Shown: positions 16,553 to 25,343, counted from the first letter of the stretch. The stretch is DNA of 64,000 bases from Acidobacteriota bacterium (GCA_016196065.1 JACPYL010000018.1:1-64000), one strand, 5' to 3'. Notes: a model not told the origin generated them from the letters alone. Program-made: numbers and translations.

Positions 16553-18444
16553 GGCTTCCACTCCTTGGCAAAGCTGAACTTCTCCATGGTGATGGCCGTA
16601 GTGGGACAACGCTGCGCGCACAGCCCACAGCGAATGCAGCGTTCTTCGTCCTTGATAATGGCGGAGAGGTCTGCAGGGTCGAGGCTTGACTCTCGCGTCG
16701 CGGTTTCAAGTTCAGGCGAAAGCGCTAGCCGGTCGAACGTCACCAACTTCAAACACACCGTGGGGCAAACATCCACGCAGCCGCCACACAGGATGCAGCG
16801 TTCGCCGTCAAAAATAGTGTTGATGCCGCAGTCGAGGCACCGGCCAGCTTCGGCCAGAGCCTCTTCCTCGTTGTAACCAATCTCAACCAGAGCAGAGGGG
16901 TTTTTCAGACGCTCTTTCGCCGAGAGAGTTGGAATGTGCAGTCGCGAACGATGCTCGTAGTGTTTTTCACGCTTATATGGCTCAACAGGAAAATGGAACT
17001 GGACCTCCTCTTGCGTGATTTCCTTGCCACGCAAGAAGCGATAGACGGAACGAGCTGCCTGTTTTCCGCTGGCAATGGCGTGGATCATCAGGCGCGGCCC
17101 GTAAGCGATGTCGCCCGCGATGAAGACTCCCGGTGCCGAGGTCGTACAAGTCGCAGAATCGTTGACGATCTGCTGGGCAGAGCGCATCTCGATCCCGTCT
17201 CGTTGGGCGTCGATAAAACTGAGGTCGGCAGATTGCCCGACCGAGAGAAGAACGGTGTCGCCCTCGATCTCCGTCGTAACCGACTCATCGAACTTGGGCG
17301 CAAATCGCTTGTTTTCGTCGTAGACCTGACTGCAGCGCACGAACTTCACGCCCCGCACGAACTTTTGACCATTCCTCTCCTCGAACAGAATCTCTTTTGG
17401 TCCCCAGCTGTTGTGGCGGGTCACGCCTTCTTCCTGGCCTTCAAGGATCTCCACCGTATCGGCGGGCATCTCTTCCAGAGACTCCAGGCAGACCAGGTTC
17501 ACCTGCCGCACCCCAGCCATGCGGGCCGCCGTGCGCGATACGTCGTACTCTTCCTGTCGCAACACAGTTCGGGCAACGTCATAGGCCACGTTGCCACCAC
17601 CGATTACGATCACTCTCTGCCCCAGGGAAACGTCCTTGCCCAGTGACACATCCCGCAGAAAATCGACACCGCCCATCACGCCGATCGCATCCGCATTGGG
17701 GATCGGCAGGGCCCGGGATCGCTTGGCGCCACACGCGATGATGACGGCGGCATAGTCCCGACGAAGGTCCACGAAGCTGACGTCTCTCCCAACCTGTGTG
17801 TTGCAACGAATCTCGACGCCCAGAGACTCAATCACTGCGATTTCCGCCCGGATCAAGTCGCGCGGAAGGCGATATCCAGGGACGCCGGTGTAGAGCATCC
17901 CCGCAGGCTGTGGTTCCATTTCCAAAATCGTCGGGCGGAATCCCATCAGGGCCAGGTCGTGCCCGGCAGCTAGACCGGCAGGACCTGAGCCGATGATCGC
18001 GATCCTCTCTCCGGTAGGTTTGGGAAACTCGGCGTTCGCAAGAAACTCGACCAAGTGGCTGAGTTCCTCAAGATCGTCACACTGGCGTGTTTCATTTTTG
18101 CTCTTCAGGTAGGGAAACACTTCACTGCCTGCATCACTACGGGTGTCGCTCCCGAACTTCTCGCAGACGAAGCGCTTGAGCGCCCGAATGGAAATCGGCT
18201 GATCGATAGTTCCCCGGCGGCAAGCCGCCTCACACGGGGCACCGCAGATGCGTCCACATAGAGAGGCCAAGGGATTTGGCCCGCGGGCAATTAGGTAGGC
18301 TTGCTCGTAGTCGCCGGCAGCGATGGCGCGCACGTACCCGCGTGCATCGGTATGCACCGGACAGGCGTATTGACACTTGATCTGTTCCCGCCAATAGGCG
18401 GGGTCGGCTACGCGGACGCGATATTGCGTATCAGTATCAATCAT
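16540..18444 (-). CDS. FAD/NAD(P)-dependent oxidoreductase (GltD-like) with C-terminal ferredoxin domain
   Basis: A 634-residue flavoprotein from the start at 18444, which has an AAGG run before it; an in-frame reading to 18504 adds 20 unremarkable residues. The N-terminal Fe-S domain is of glutamate-synthase-beta type (CQYACPVHTDARGY, then CGRICGAPCEAACRRG). IIGSGPAGLAAGHDLALMG binds FAD and VIGGGNVAYDVA binds NAD(P). The C-terminus has further ferredoxin motifs (CILCGGCVDVCP, CIRCGLCAQRCP). Such proteins shuttle electrons between NAD(P)H and Fe-S partners in the cytoplasm. Within this operon it may feed or balance electrons for the respiratory chain; the partner is unknown. Confidence 0.85.
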   Translation of the reverse strand: MIDTDTQYRVRVADPAYWREQIKCQYACPVHTDARGYVRAIAAGDYEQAYLIARGPNPLASLCGRICGAPCEAACRRGTIDQPISIRALKRFVCEKFGSDTRSDAGSEVFPYLKSKNETRQCDDLEELSHLVEFLANAEFPKPTGERIAIIGSGPAGLAAGHDLALMGFRPTILEMEPQPAGMLYTGVPGYRLPRDLIRAEIAVIESLGVEIRCNTQVGRDVSFVDLRRDYAAVIIACGAKRSRALPIPNADAIGVMGGVDFLRDVSLGKDVSLGQRVIVIGGGNVAYDVARTVLRQEEYDVSRTAARMAGVRQVNLVCLESLEEMPADTVEILEGQEEGVTRHNSWGPKEILFEERNGQKFVRGVKFVRCSQVYDENKRFAPKFDESVTTEIEGDTVLLSVGQSADLSFIDAQRDGIEMRSAQQIVNDSATCTTSAPGVFIAGDIAYGPRLMIHAIASGKQAARSVYRFLRGKEITQEEVQFHFPVEPYKREKHYEHRSRLHIPTLSAKERLKNPSALVEIGYNEEEALAEAGRCLDCGINTIFDGERCILCGGCVDVCPTVCLKLVTFDRLALSPELETATRESSLDPADLSAIIKDEERCIRCGLCAQRCPTTAITMEKFSFAKEWKPCPV

Positions 18445-18493
18445 CGCTCGCCTTGCTTTAGGGCTAGAGTCTTGCCCCCAAGGGATAACCGTC

Positions 18494-18509
18494 TGTGACC
18501 ACAATCACG
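18494..18509. promoter_or_regulatory. CRP/FNR-superfamily-type palindrome
   Basis: TGTGA-CCACAA-TCACG is close to the TGTGA-N6-TCACA consensus of CRP-like regulators. It is centred about 57 bases upstream of the FAD/Fe-S oxidoreductase start, a usual activating position. Direct proof of binding is lacking. Confidence 0.4.
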
Positions 18510-18546
18510 GACCACTGTTAGTCTCAAAATCCTGAATGCACCCGCA

Positions 18547-20010
18547 CTAGAACTTCCAACTGAGCTCTCCATAGCCGAACTGGCCTGTGCCTCCATCCGG
18601 ATAAATCTTCTGAATCACCGCTCGCCCAGTGGCAACCGCGTAGTATCCGGTCAGAGTGACGTGTGGATTGACTTGATAGTCCGCGTTCGCGTCGTAAACA
18701 TTGGCCAGACTCCGGATTCCGCCGCTCGGGCGACCGACAAAGCCGAAGGTGGAAGACTGAAAAGCTCCTCCCCCGGAGTACCACAGGTCATTCTTGTTAC
18801 CGAGTCGAAGGAAATGCGCATCCGAGCGGATGGTCCACTTCGGATGAGGACGCAGAATCACTTCTGCAAACGCATCCTGGTTGTTCATCAGGTTGTAAAA
18901 AGGAAACCGCGCGTAGATCCGGGGCGTGGGTAGCACCTGGAAGAAGGTTCCGTGTTGCCCGTCGGCAGGATTGTCGTCGCCGGTGCTGTAGAAATATCCG
19001 CCACGAAACCATGGTTTGAGTTTCCATACAGGCTGGAAGCCGCCCTCGATGGCTATGGCTCCAGCGTGGTGATCCAATACGCCCCAACTGCCGACCTGCC
19101 AGGTTCCCCAAAAGAGCAGATCGGCCGTCCCCCATTCGGTGTTCAGCGTCTGCAGATAGTTGCCGCCCAGGCTGGTGATGCGGATGTTGTGCTGGTCTGC
19201 ATTGCGCGCGGACACGGGGCGATTGTCTACCTTCAGGACCGGCCGGCCATCGTGATAACTCAGCGCAAAAACGCGCCATTCCCCAGGTGACTTTTTCCCG
19301 ACCGAGCGCGTCACCGCACCGTACATGACATCTGTGTCCAGTTCGCCCCAACCGTTGACTTGGAAGACGCCCTGAGTAGCACGCGCAATCAGCAAGGTGA
19401 CATTCATGCCGGGCGTTGCGCGTACGTATTGAATTCCGTCGAAGCTCCTCCCCACATGGGAAAAGCCGAAATTTCCAAGCAGGCGGTGGGCAATCCGGTC
19501 GCGCTTCAAAACCGAGAGCGTGGTGTCCTTGGGAGCAACTTCAGCCCCATCAACGAACTCAAATCGGCCGAAGCGCAGGCTGCTCGCTTGGTCCCCGAAA
19601 ATCGCCTTCAGACGAACGAACCCCTGCTTGGCGAAGAAGTACGCTGCGGTGGAGTCATGATTGGCTGCGAAGTAGCTGGCCCCCAGTCCCAACTGCCCTT
19701 GTGGCGGGGAGGCGACGGAATTTTCCGGAAGACCGAGAAGAAGAGGCTGGGCAAATTCCACCTGCCAGTCCCATCGGGGCCGTTCCTGGCTGAAGGTTAG
19801 TCGCAGTAGCGAGGCGAAGTACGTATAGTTGGGCTCGGCGGCAGAGGTATCGAACCAGTCCCAGACCTCCGGGCGCACTCGCAGGCTGCCAGAAAAGTGG
19901 ATTCCAGCAATCGTGAGCGGCGTGGATGGTTGGTTTTGTGCGCTGGATCGACTACCGCTGGCGAGCAACCATAGCGCCAGGGTGGCGCCAATGGAGGCCC
20001 TTTTCCGCAT
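18547..20010 (-). CDS. Alginate-export-type outer-membrane porin
   Basis: A 487-residue protein from the start at 20010 (AGGAAG just before the ATG); an in-frame reading to 20109 would extend past the signal peptide. The N-terminus is a Sec signal (ALWLLASGSRSSAQ). The mature protein has alternating beta strands and ends in ELSWKF, with the C-terminal Phe typical of outer-membrane barrels. It begins with IAGIHFSGSLRVRPEVWDWF and matches the alginate_exp family. It probably lets a small anion or solute reach the periplasmic molybdoenzyme; substrate is inferred only from context. Confidence 0.8.
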   Translation of the reverse strand: MRKRASIGATLALWLLASGSRSSAQNQPSTPLTIAGIHFSGSLRVRPEVWDWFDTSAAEPNYTYFASLLRLTFSQERPRWDWQVEFAQPLLLGLPENSVASPPQGQLGLGASYFAANHDSTAAYFFAKQGFVRLKAIFGDQASSLRFGRFEFVDGAEVAPKDTTLSVLKRDRIAHRLLGNFGFSHVGRSFDGIQYVRATPGMNVTLLIARATQGVFQVNGWGELDTDVMYGAVTRSVGKKSPGEWRVFALSYHDGRPVLKVDNRPVSARNADQHNIRITSLGGNYLQTLNTEWGTADLLFWGTWQVGSWGVLDHHAGAIAIEGGFQPVWKLKPWFRGGYFYSTGDDNPADGQHGTFFQVLPTPRIYARFPFYNLMNNQDAFAEVILRPHPKWTIRSDAHFLRLGNKNDLWYSGGGAFQSSTFGFVGRPSGGIRSLANVYDANADYQVNPHVTLTGYYAVATGRAVIQKIYPDGGTGQFGYGELSWKF

Positions 20011-20089
20011 CTTCCTGTGAGGACGTTGGTCCACCGTCGTCTGCCTCAACAGACTTGCCAACCGTGAACGGTACGAGCGTACGCAACAA

Positions 20090-21214
20090 TCAGCTATGAC
20101 ATAAGTCACGGCGTTCTGTGACTCTTGGTTGCCAAACGCAACTTGCTTCTTCAGCGAACATATCTCCCGTCAGGGCGTAGGCACGCGCGCGTGATCCGCC
20201 ACATACTTCCCGGAATTCGCAGACGCCGCACTTGCCTTTCAGGTTCTTGCTGTCGCGAAGAGCCACGAACATCGGTGAATGGCGGTAGAGGTCCGTGAGT
20301 CCCTGCTTGCGAACGTTTCCAGCTGACACGGGCAAGAATCCACTGGGAAACACCTCACCCAGATGGGAGATGAACACGAAACCCTTGCCGTCATTGATTC
20401 CGCGGGGCGCGCGGCCAATCCCGTCGGGAGTGCTCATCCCCAACATCGACGGCAGCCGGTGACCGCTGTTCTTGCGCTTCTCTTCTGTCCGGCGCTGGAG
20501 CAGGAAGCGGCGGTAGTGCTGGGCCTCCGTACTCTTGATATCAAATTTCACGCGCTGCGAGGTTTCGTGCAGCTTTTCGAACACCTGCTCGAACTCCTCG
20601 GCTGAAATCAAGTCGCTCACAGAACCGCGACCGGTGGGCACAAGGAAGAAAACGCTCCAAAGGACGATATCAATCTGTTCCAGCAGTGCAATGATGGAAT
20701 CCATGTATTGCAGATTGTGCCGTGTGATGGTGGTGTTGATCTGCACTGGGAGCCCGATCTCGCGGGCCCAGCGTACTGCCTGCAGAGTCCACTCGTAGGA
20801 ACCCGGCACGCGGCGGAAGGCATCGTGTATGTCCGCCGTAGGCCCATCGAGACTAATGGCCAGTCGCGCCAGTCCGCACTCCTTCAACTTCAGAATCGCT
20901 TCCTTGGTTAGCAGGGGTGTAGCACTTGGGGTCAGCGAAATACGCACGCCATGGGTCGAAGCGTATTCCACCAATTCGAAAATGTCGGGACGCTTGAGAG
21001 GATCGCCACCGGTGAGCACAAAAACGGGCGCTTCCAGCGCCGCAACTTCATCGATCAGCCGTTTACCTTCAGTGGTACTCAATTCAAGAGCGTTGCGGAC
21101 GGGCTGTGCGCAGGCGCGGCAGTGCACACAAGACAAGTCGCATGCCTGGGTTGTTTCCCAGATCACAACAAAGGGCTCCTGATCAAAGTTCAGTGGTCGC
21201 GATGGCGGTATCAT
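20090..21214 (-). CDS. Radical SAM/SPASM protein (TIGR04053-like)
   Basis: A 374-residue protein from the start at 21214, preceded by GGAG at good spacing; a reading to 21277 adds 21 residues without support. The radical SAM cluster C-x3-C-x2-C is in TTQACDLSCVHCRAC near residues 25-32, followed by VLTGGDPLKRP. The C-terminal SPASM region has CGVCEFREVCGGSRARAYA and a last Cys in EEASC, binding auxiliary [4Fe-4S] clusters. Relatives (NirJ/AhbC-like and PqqE-like) modify haem side chains or peptides. In this cluster it may process a haem or a maturation peptide for the respiratory enzymes; this is inference. Confidence 0.82.
   Translation of the reverse strand: MIPPSRPLNFDQEPFVVIWETTQACDLSCVHCRACAQPVRNALELSTTEGKRLIDEVAALEAPVFVLTGGDPLKRPDIFELVEYASTHGVRISLTPSATPLLTKEAILKLKECGLARLAISLDGPTADIHDAFRRVPGSYEWTLQAVRWAREIGLPVQINTTITRHNLQYMDSIIALLEQIDIVLWSVFFLVPTGRGSVSDLISAEEFEQVFEKLHETSQRVKFDIKSTEAQHYRRFLLQRRTEEKRKNSGHRLPSMLGMSTPDGIGRAPRGINDGKGFVFISHLGEVFPSGFLPVSAGNVRKQGLTDLYRHSPMFVALRDSKNLKGKCGVCEFREVCGGSRARAYALTGDMFAEEASCVWQPRVTERRDLCHS
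20097..20108. promoter_or_regulatory. TGAC-N4-GTCA palindrome (Dnr/NnrR/FNR-like box)
   Basis: TGAC-ATAA-GTCA is a perfect palindrome of the CRP/FNR superfamily type (Dnr/NnrR consensus TTGAC-N4-GTCAA). It lies about 90 bases upstream of the porin start and overlaps the last codons of the radical SAM gene. A second perfect copy of the same half-sites is at 21434-21445. Confidence 0.4.
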
Positions 21215-21433
21215 TTCACGCTCCGATGAGCGCCAGGCTCCTTCGCGATCGCGCGTGCTGCAGGAGTCGATTCCCAACGCTTCAATGGTTCGGATCGCAG
21301 CGGGTTGTCCAGGGCCAATCCCCGAACAGTTTTCGCATCGGCGATGCCCATCGCGTTCCCCTCGTGGTTAGGCTTCATGCCTCATGGCTCCGATTGCTAT
21401 CCCAAAATTACGGGAGTTACGAAGCCGTGCCGA

Positions 21434-21445
21434 TGACTTTTGTCA
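21434..21445. promoter_or_regulatory. TGAC-N4-GTCA palindrome (Dnr/NnrR/FNR-like box)
   Basis: TGAC-TTTT-GTCA is a perfect palindrome with the same half-sites as 20097-20108. It lies about 225 bases upstream of the radical SAM start, the first gene of the respiratory cluster. This is consistent with control by an oxygen- or NO-sensing CRP/FNR-family regulator, which is not encoded in the window. Confidence 0.42.
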
Positions 21446-21628
21446 CAGTGATTACCTGGGCTGCAAGGAGGACTCCGATTCGGAGTATCGTGTTCGCAAT
21501 GTAGTGTGGTTTCACGACTGCAAGAAACTCGCAGGAAAAGCGCATTGCATCGGATGTTTGGTTCCTCCCCAGTAGCTTGCGGGTTGACGGAGGCACGCCC
21601 GTTGCAGTCGCTGAAATCAACCGTCAAC

Positions 21629-21657
21629 TGGCGTAACATCGCGATTGAACCAACAAC
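21629..21657. repeat. 29-bp direct repeat, copy 1 (flanks the kinase gene)
   Basis: This segment (TGGCGTAAC, ATCGCGATT, then CCAACAAC) matches 24585-24613 at 25 of 29 positions in the same orientation. It lies downstream of the kinase stop codon and overlaps the left arm of the hairpin at 21649-21689. Confidence 0.5.
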
Positions 21658-21689
21658 CCTGTCCAGACAGGCCGACGGGGGTTGTTGGT
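21649..21689. repeat. 11-bp perfect inverted repeat with 19-base loop
   Basis: ACCAACAACCC at 21649-21659 pairs with GGGTTGTTGGT at 21679-21689; the loop holds a smaller CTGT/ACAG palindrome. It lies 29 bases after the kinase stop (minus strand). No T-run follows, so a Rho-independent terminator is possible but not typical. Confidence 0.45.
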
Positions 21690-21717
21690 GCTAACGCCTG
21701 TTAACAACAGTTATGCG

Positions 21718-24480
21718 TTACCGCTTAGATTCTTGCAGCAGAACAACGTCAGAATCCCAGTGACTGCGCAGGACGGCGAGGCTGTTCCCGTCTGGCGACA
21801 GACTGAATGACGCGATTTGCTCCGACTTGAGATCCGTGATCGGATGATCCGCAGAGCCTGCCAACGGCTGCACCCAGACATTATCTACTTCGTTCTCCCG
21901 GCCCACATAAGCAACGGACTTGCCCTCCGGGGTGAATTGCAGAGAAGTGTCTCGAAACCAGTAATGGCTCCAATAGTGGCTGGCGTCGAGTACCCGTGGC
22001 GGTTTTGGTGTTTCGAGTTCAAACAATGCGATCTTTGCTGTTCCCTCCATTGTCTCCGTTGGTTGCCCTTTCTTTATGGCGGTTGCCAGCGTCTTGCCGT
22101 TAGGCGAGACAGTCAGCCCATAGAAGTAACTGTAACCATGAGGGACGCCGAAGAGTGCTTCCGATTTGCCCGAGCCATCCAGTGGCACACGGCAGATCTG
22201 GCGCCGGACGTAGTCAACGTAGTACACCCATTTCTGATCAGGCGAGCAAACTGGGAAGACATCATATGCTCCGTCCGTTAATTTCACGGGACTGGAGCCG
22301 TCCGCATTGGTACGCCAGACACTGAACGAGGTCGTGCCCTTGAGTTTCAAAGGCAGGACGAGGTAGTTCCCGCCGCAAGAGGAGGGGAAGATAACCGCAG
22401 TGTTGGAATCCCTCAGGAGTTGAGTCTGACTAGTTCCATCAACTCCCAGTTTGAATAGGTGGAAGAACTTGCTGAAAAAAAGACTGCCATCCGTACCCCA
22501 ACTCAACGCGCTGCTGTCGATCAATGCATTGGACTCCGAGAGGATTGATCGAGGCTCCCGAAACCCGTTGCCTGCCTTCGAGAGAACTGAAACGGTTATA
22601 GGACTTCTCGCCTGAACTGTAGCGAGAGTGCCTCCATCGGCGGAAAGCGTAAGAGTCACATACAAGTTCGTGTCCCGCGTGATCGGCTCTATATCGTCTC
22701 CTCCGCTGCGCACTAGTCCAATCTGCCCATTTGTAGAATGCGCGCCTTGTTCCGTGTAACGTGTGAACAGCGTGCGGCCATCGGGCGACCAGCGGATTTC
22801 CAGAGGAGTTTTATCACGGAGAGTAGCGAAGCGATGGGACTCGCCTTTGGCAACATCGACAATGTCAATCGCGGCGAGCTGCTGTCCAGGCTTTCCGAGC
22901 GAGTAAGCAACTTTGTCGCCCGTCGGTGACCACGCCACGAAGCTAGGGACTTCCGAAGAGAGAGAGCCGGTTCGTAAAACCGTTTCGTTGTTGCCGTCCA
23001 CTGATGCGGTGAGGATGTGCCACTTACCGGCCTCCGAGTCCCAGCGTAAGTACGCGATGCGCTGCCCATCCGGGGAGAATGTGATCTCGCTGAAGATACT
23101 CCGCGCGACCACCTGCGGAGCACCCCCCAATATCGGGGATCGATAAAGGTCTCCGTGCTTGGCGAAGTAGATATAGTTGCCATCTGGCGAAAAGGCGAGA
23201 CTTCTATAGTGCAAGGCTGAGGGTGGAATGATCTGCGTATAGCTACCAGTGGGCACGTTGCGCAGCCAGAGACTCTGCATCCCATTGTCGTCCATCACGA
23301 CAAGTACGTACCTGCCGTCCGGCGAGATTGCCGCCGCTCCCGCGTTACCGGTGTGCGTGACTTGCGTAACGGTGAATTTCTGGAAGGGCATTAGCGCGGG
23401 ACGGTGCAAGAGAGAATAGACGCCGAATCCTGCCGTGCCGAGCAGGATTAATACCACGAAGACTCCTCCTGCGACTTCCCATTTATGCCGCTTCGCGGCA
23501 GTGATGACGGAACTGCTGCTCTCCGAGGGTTGAGGCGATGTGTCTGTGGCCGTTCCCACGCCCGCCGGGGTGGCTATGCCACTGTGACGGGACTCGGTAT
23601 CGCGCTTTAGTCGTTGCAGATCGGTGCGAATGTCGGAGGCGTGCTGATAACGCAGGTTGCGGTTTTTCTCGAGACACTTGTTGATGATGTCTTCCAGTCT
23701 GGAAGGCAAGTCAGGATTCAGCCGAAATGGGGGGATAGGAGCTTTGTTCAGAATGGCCTCGAAGATCACTCCTTTGCTTTCCCCACGAAAGGGCGAGGTC
23801 CCCGTCGCCATCTCGTAAAGCACGGTTCCAAACGAGAACAGATCGGTGCGGGCATCGAGTTCCTTCCCTTTCACCTGCTCCGGCGACATGTACGCAATGG
23901 TTCCGACCGCTGTGCCGGGGCTGGTGAGATCTTCCTCGGACTCGACGGTCGGGGCGCTCAGCGCAACGCTCTCCGGCTTGAGCGTGACCTTGGCCAGGCC
24001 GAAGTCCAGAATTTTTGCGTGGCCGCGTTTTGTGATGAAGACATTTGCAGGTTTGATGTCGCGATGCACGATACCAACCGAGTGGGCGGCGTCAAGGGCG
24101 TCGGCTATTTCAATTGCCAGCGACAGCACTCTCTCGTTTTCTAAGGGTCTTCCGCTAATGCATTCCTTCAGCGTAATGCCCTCCAGATACTCCATCGCAA
24201 TGAACGGTTGGCCGTGCTGGTCGTCAGTCTCGTAGATAGTGCAGATGTTGGGATGATTCAGGGCTGAGGCAGTCTTCGCTTCCCGCTGGAAGCGGCTGAG
24301 AGCCTGATGGTCTCCGGCTACTTCGTTGGGCAGGAACTTGAGGGCGACAAAACGACCCAGCTTTATGTCCTCAGCCTTGTAGACCACACCCATCCCCCCG
24401 TCCCCGAGCCTTTCGAGGACGCGGTAATGCGAGATGGTCTGATTGACCAGCGAGCCCTGGCTTACTGCGCGGTTCGCCAT
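21718..24480 (-). CDS. Ser/Thr protein kinase with C-terminal PD40/TolB-like beta-propeller
   Basis: A 920-residue membrane kinase. The kinase domain covers about residues 18-290: glycine-rich loop [12 protein letters not shown], catalytic Lys in [16 protein letters not shown], then DFGLAK and APE-equivalent MSPEQVKG. One membrane helix follows at about 335-358 ([20 protein letters not shown]). The remainder is a run of PD40 blades such as [22 protein letters not shown] and [11 protein letters not shown], presumably periplasmic. This architecture is common in Acidobacteriota and is thought to sense an extracellular signal; the ligand and targets are unknown. It is a single-gene unit flanked by 29-bp direct repeats. 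Confidence 0.92.
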   Translation of the reverse strand: MANRAVSQGSLVNQTISHYRVLERLGDGGMGVVYKAEDIKLGRFVALKFLPNEVAGDHQALSRFQREAKTASALNHPNICTIYETDDQHGQPFIAMEYLEGITLKECISGRPLENERVLSLAIEIADALDAAHSVGIVHRDIKPANVFITKRGHAKILDFGLAKVTLKPESVALSAPTVESEEDLTSPGTAVGTIAYMSPEQVKGKELDARTDLFSFGTVLYEMATGTSPFRGESKGVIFEAILNKAPIPPFRLNPDLPSRLEDIINKCLEKNRNLRYQHASDIRTDLQRLKRDTESRHSGIATPAGVGTATDTSPQPSESSSSVITAAKRHKWEVAGGVFVVLILLGTAGFGVYSLLHRPALMPFQKFTVTQVTHTGNAGAAAISPDGRYVLVVMDDNGMQSLWLRNVPTGSYTQIIPPSALHYRSLAFSPDGNYIYFAKHGDLYRSPILGGAPQVVARSIFSEITFSPDGQRIAYLRWDSEAGKWHILTASVDGNNETVLRTGSLSSEVPSFVAWSPTGDKVAYSLGKPGQQLAAIDIVDVAKGESHRFATLRDKTPLEIRWSPDGRTLFTRYTEQGAHSTNGQIGLVRSGGDDIEPITRDTNLYVTLTLSADGGTLATVQARSPITVSVLSKAGNGFREPRSILSESNALIDSSALSWGTDGSLFFSKFFHLFKLGVDGTSQTQLLRDSNTAVIFPSSCGGNYLVLPLKLKGTTSFSVWRTNADGSSPVKLTDGAYDVFPVCSPDQKWVYYVDYVRRQICRVPLDGSGKSEALFGVPHGYSYFYGLTVSPNGKTLATAIKKGQPTETMEGTAKIALFELETPKPPRVLDASHYWSHYWFRDTSLQFTPEGKSVAYVGRENEVDNVWVQPLAGSADHPITDLKSEQIASFSLSPDGNSLAVLRSHWDSDVVLLQESKR

Positions 24481-24584
24481 CGGGGAAATCGCTCCTTCCC
24501 CTCACCCTCGGCACAATCGTAGGACTGGTGGCAAGGCAAGTCAATGGAGCGCGGAGCAGTTGGCGACAGGTTCGGCTCGATAGT

Positions 24585-24613
24585 TGGCGAAAAATCGCGA
24601 TTACACCAACAAC
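24585..24613. repeat. 29-bp direct repeat, copy 2 (flanks the kinase gene)
   Basis: This matches 21629-21657 at 25 of 29 bases, same orientation, about 105-133 bases upstream of the kinase ATG. With copy 1 it brackets the whole kinase gene. Confidence 0.5.
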
Positions 24614-24801
24614 GATCTAGAGGCCTTCCTTCGTGTGCTGCTTCCCCCTTAGACATCCTCAGTTGTCTTCGAAAGCCGCTAGAAACTGTGCCACGTCGTC
24701 GTAACTCCTACTTGTCGCCAACACCGCTGCAAGCCCTAGGTTCTGGCTCCAAGCCCAGCGGCCGGGCGATTTCGGCCAAAACATTTCTGTGCCGTATTAG
24801 G

Positions 24802-24847
24802 CGCTTTAAGCGTTTTCCTTGACATCGCTTCAACTGTACGCTACCGT
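24802..24847 (+). promoter_or_regulatory. Promoter-like sequence with CGCTT/AAGCG operator
   Basis: A palindrome CGCTT-T-AAGCG at 24802-24812 is followed by TTGACA (24819-24824) and, 17 bases later, TACCGT (24842-24847), a weak -10. The predicted start of transcription falls at or next to the ATG at 24854, and no Shine-Dalgarno precedes that ATG, so the next gene may be translated from a leaderless message. The same palindrome arms recur at 25323-25334. Confidence 0.4.
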
Positions 24848-24853
24848 ATCCGC

Positions 24854-25303
24854 ATGCCATACAAAATCCCGTTTGGGGACAAGATCATCGAATGCGACAC
24901 CTGGGAAGAAGCCAAGCGCGTAATCCTCGACCAAGACACTGAAGAGGGAGAATTTCTGCCGGCCGACAAAATGCGCCAACATGGGTCCTGGACGGACATT
25001 CGGCTTGACCAATTCCTACATCGCCTTGGCCCGGATCAGAAGAAGATCCTCGGTATATTAGTCAATCAAATCCGCGCCACTGCTGAAGATTTGCGCAATG
25101 CCGTCGCGGTTGACAGCAACCAAGCTCTTGCGGGTATTATGAGCGGAATATCCAAGCAAGCCATGGCCGTGGGTGTCGGCGCACGCGAGGTTTTCGGGAT
25201 TGAAAACCGCCGCAGGTCCGGCGTGCTGAGCAAGTCCTTCTTTGTCGCCCCTGAATTTCTAGCCGCCGCCCATGCCGTCCGTTGGCCCACCCCCCCCAAA
25301 TAA
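24854..25303 (+). CDS. Hypothetical protein, possible winged-helix regulator of the integrative element
   Basis: A 149-residue protein of no recognised family. Residues 1-55 are acidic and mixed (WEEAKRVILDQDTEEGEF); residues 55-115 look helical (RLDQFLHRLGPDQKKILGILVNQ, then SNQALAGIMSGISKQAMAVG) and end in a basic turn FGIENRRRSGVLSKSF, compatible with a winged-helix DNA-binding fold. It is the first gene of the element and sits between two copies of the CGCTT/AAGCG palindrome, so it could be the element's repressor. No Shine-Dalgarno is visible. Confidence 0.55.
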   Translation: MPYKIPFGDKIIECDTWEEAKRVILDQDTEEGEFLPADKMRQHGSWTDIRLDQFLHRLGPDQKKILGILVNQIRATAEDLRNAVAVDSNQALAGIMSGISKQAMAVGVGAREVFGIENRRRSGVLSKSFFVAPEFLAAAHAVRWPTPPK

Positions 25304-25315
25304 ATCCGTTAACAC

Positions 25316-25343
25316 TTGACAACGCTTGCAAGCGTATTATAGC
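25316..25343 (+). promoter_or_regulatory. Strong promoter with a 12-bp palindromic operator in its spacer
   Basis: TTGACA at 25316-25321 is a perfect -35 box; TATAGC at 25338-25343 is a -10 candidate after 16 bases. The spacer contains the perfect palindrome CGCTTGCAAGCG (25323-25334), ideally placed for repression. It drives the small ORF at 25415 and the primase gene. Confidence 0.55.

Larger units (their letters stand above)
21215..21717. other. Upstream region of the respiratory cluster; no gene
   Basis: No gene is supported. The region holds the TGAC-TTTT-GTCA box at 21434-21445, one copy of a 29-bp dispersed repeat at 21629-21657 and a large hairpin at 21649-21689 just past the kinase stop. 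It should contain the promoter of the radical SAM gene and the terminator of the kinase gene. Confidence 0.5.
24481..24853. other. Intergenic region between kinase and integrative element
   Basis: No gene is supported. It holds the second 29-bp repeat (24585-24613), a GTTGGCGACA motif at 24559-24568 with its exact inverted copy at 24713-24722, and the CGCTT-T-AAGCG palindrome and promoter-like sequence just before 24854. The left end of the integrative element probably lies here, but I could not find a copy of the tRNA-Sec 3' sequence to define it. Confidence 0.45.

Noticed and set aside
24481-24853. Left attachment site of the integrative element
   Set aside because: No copy of the tRNA-Sec 3' end could be found by eye here, so no att site is called.
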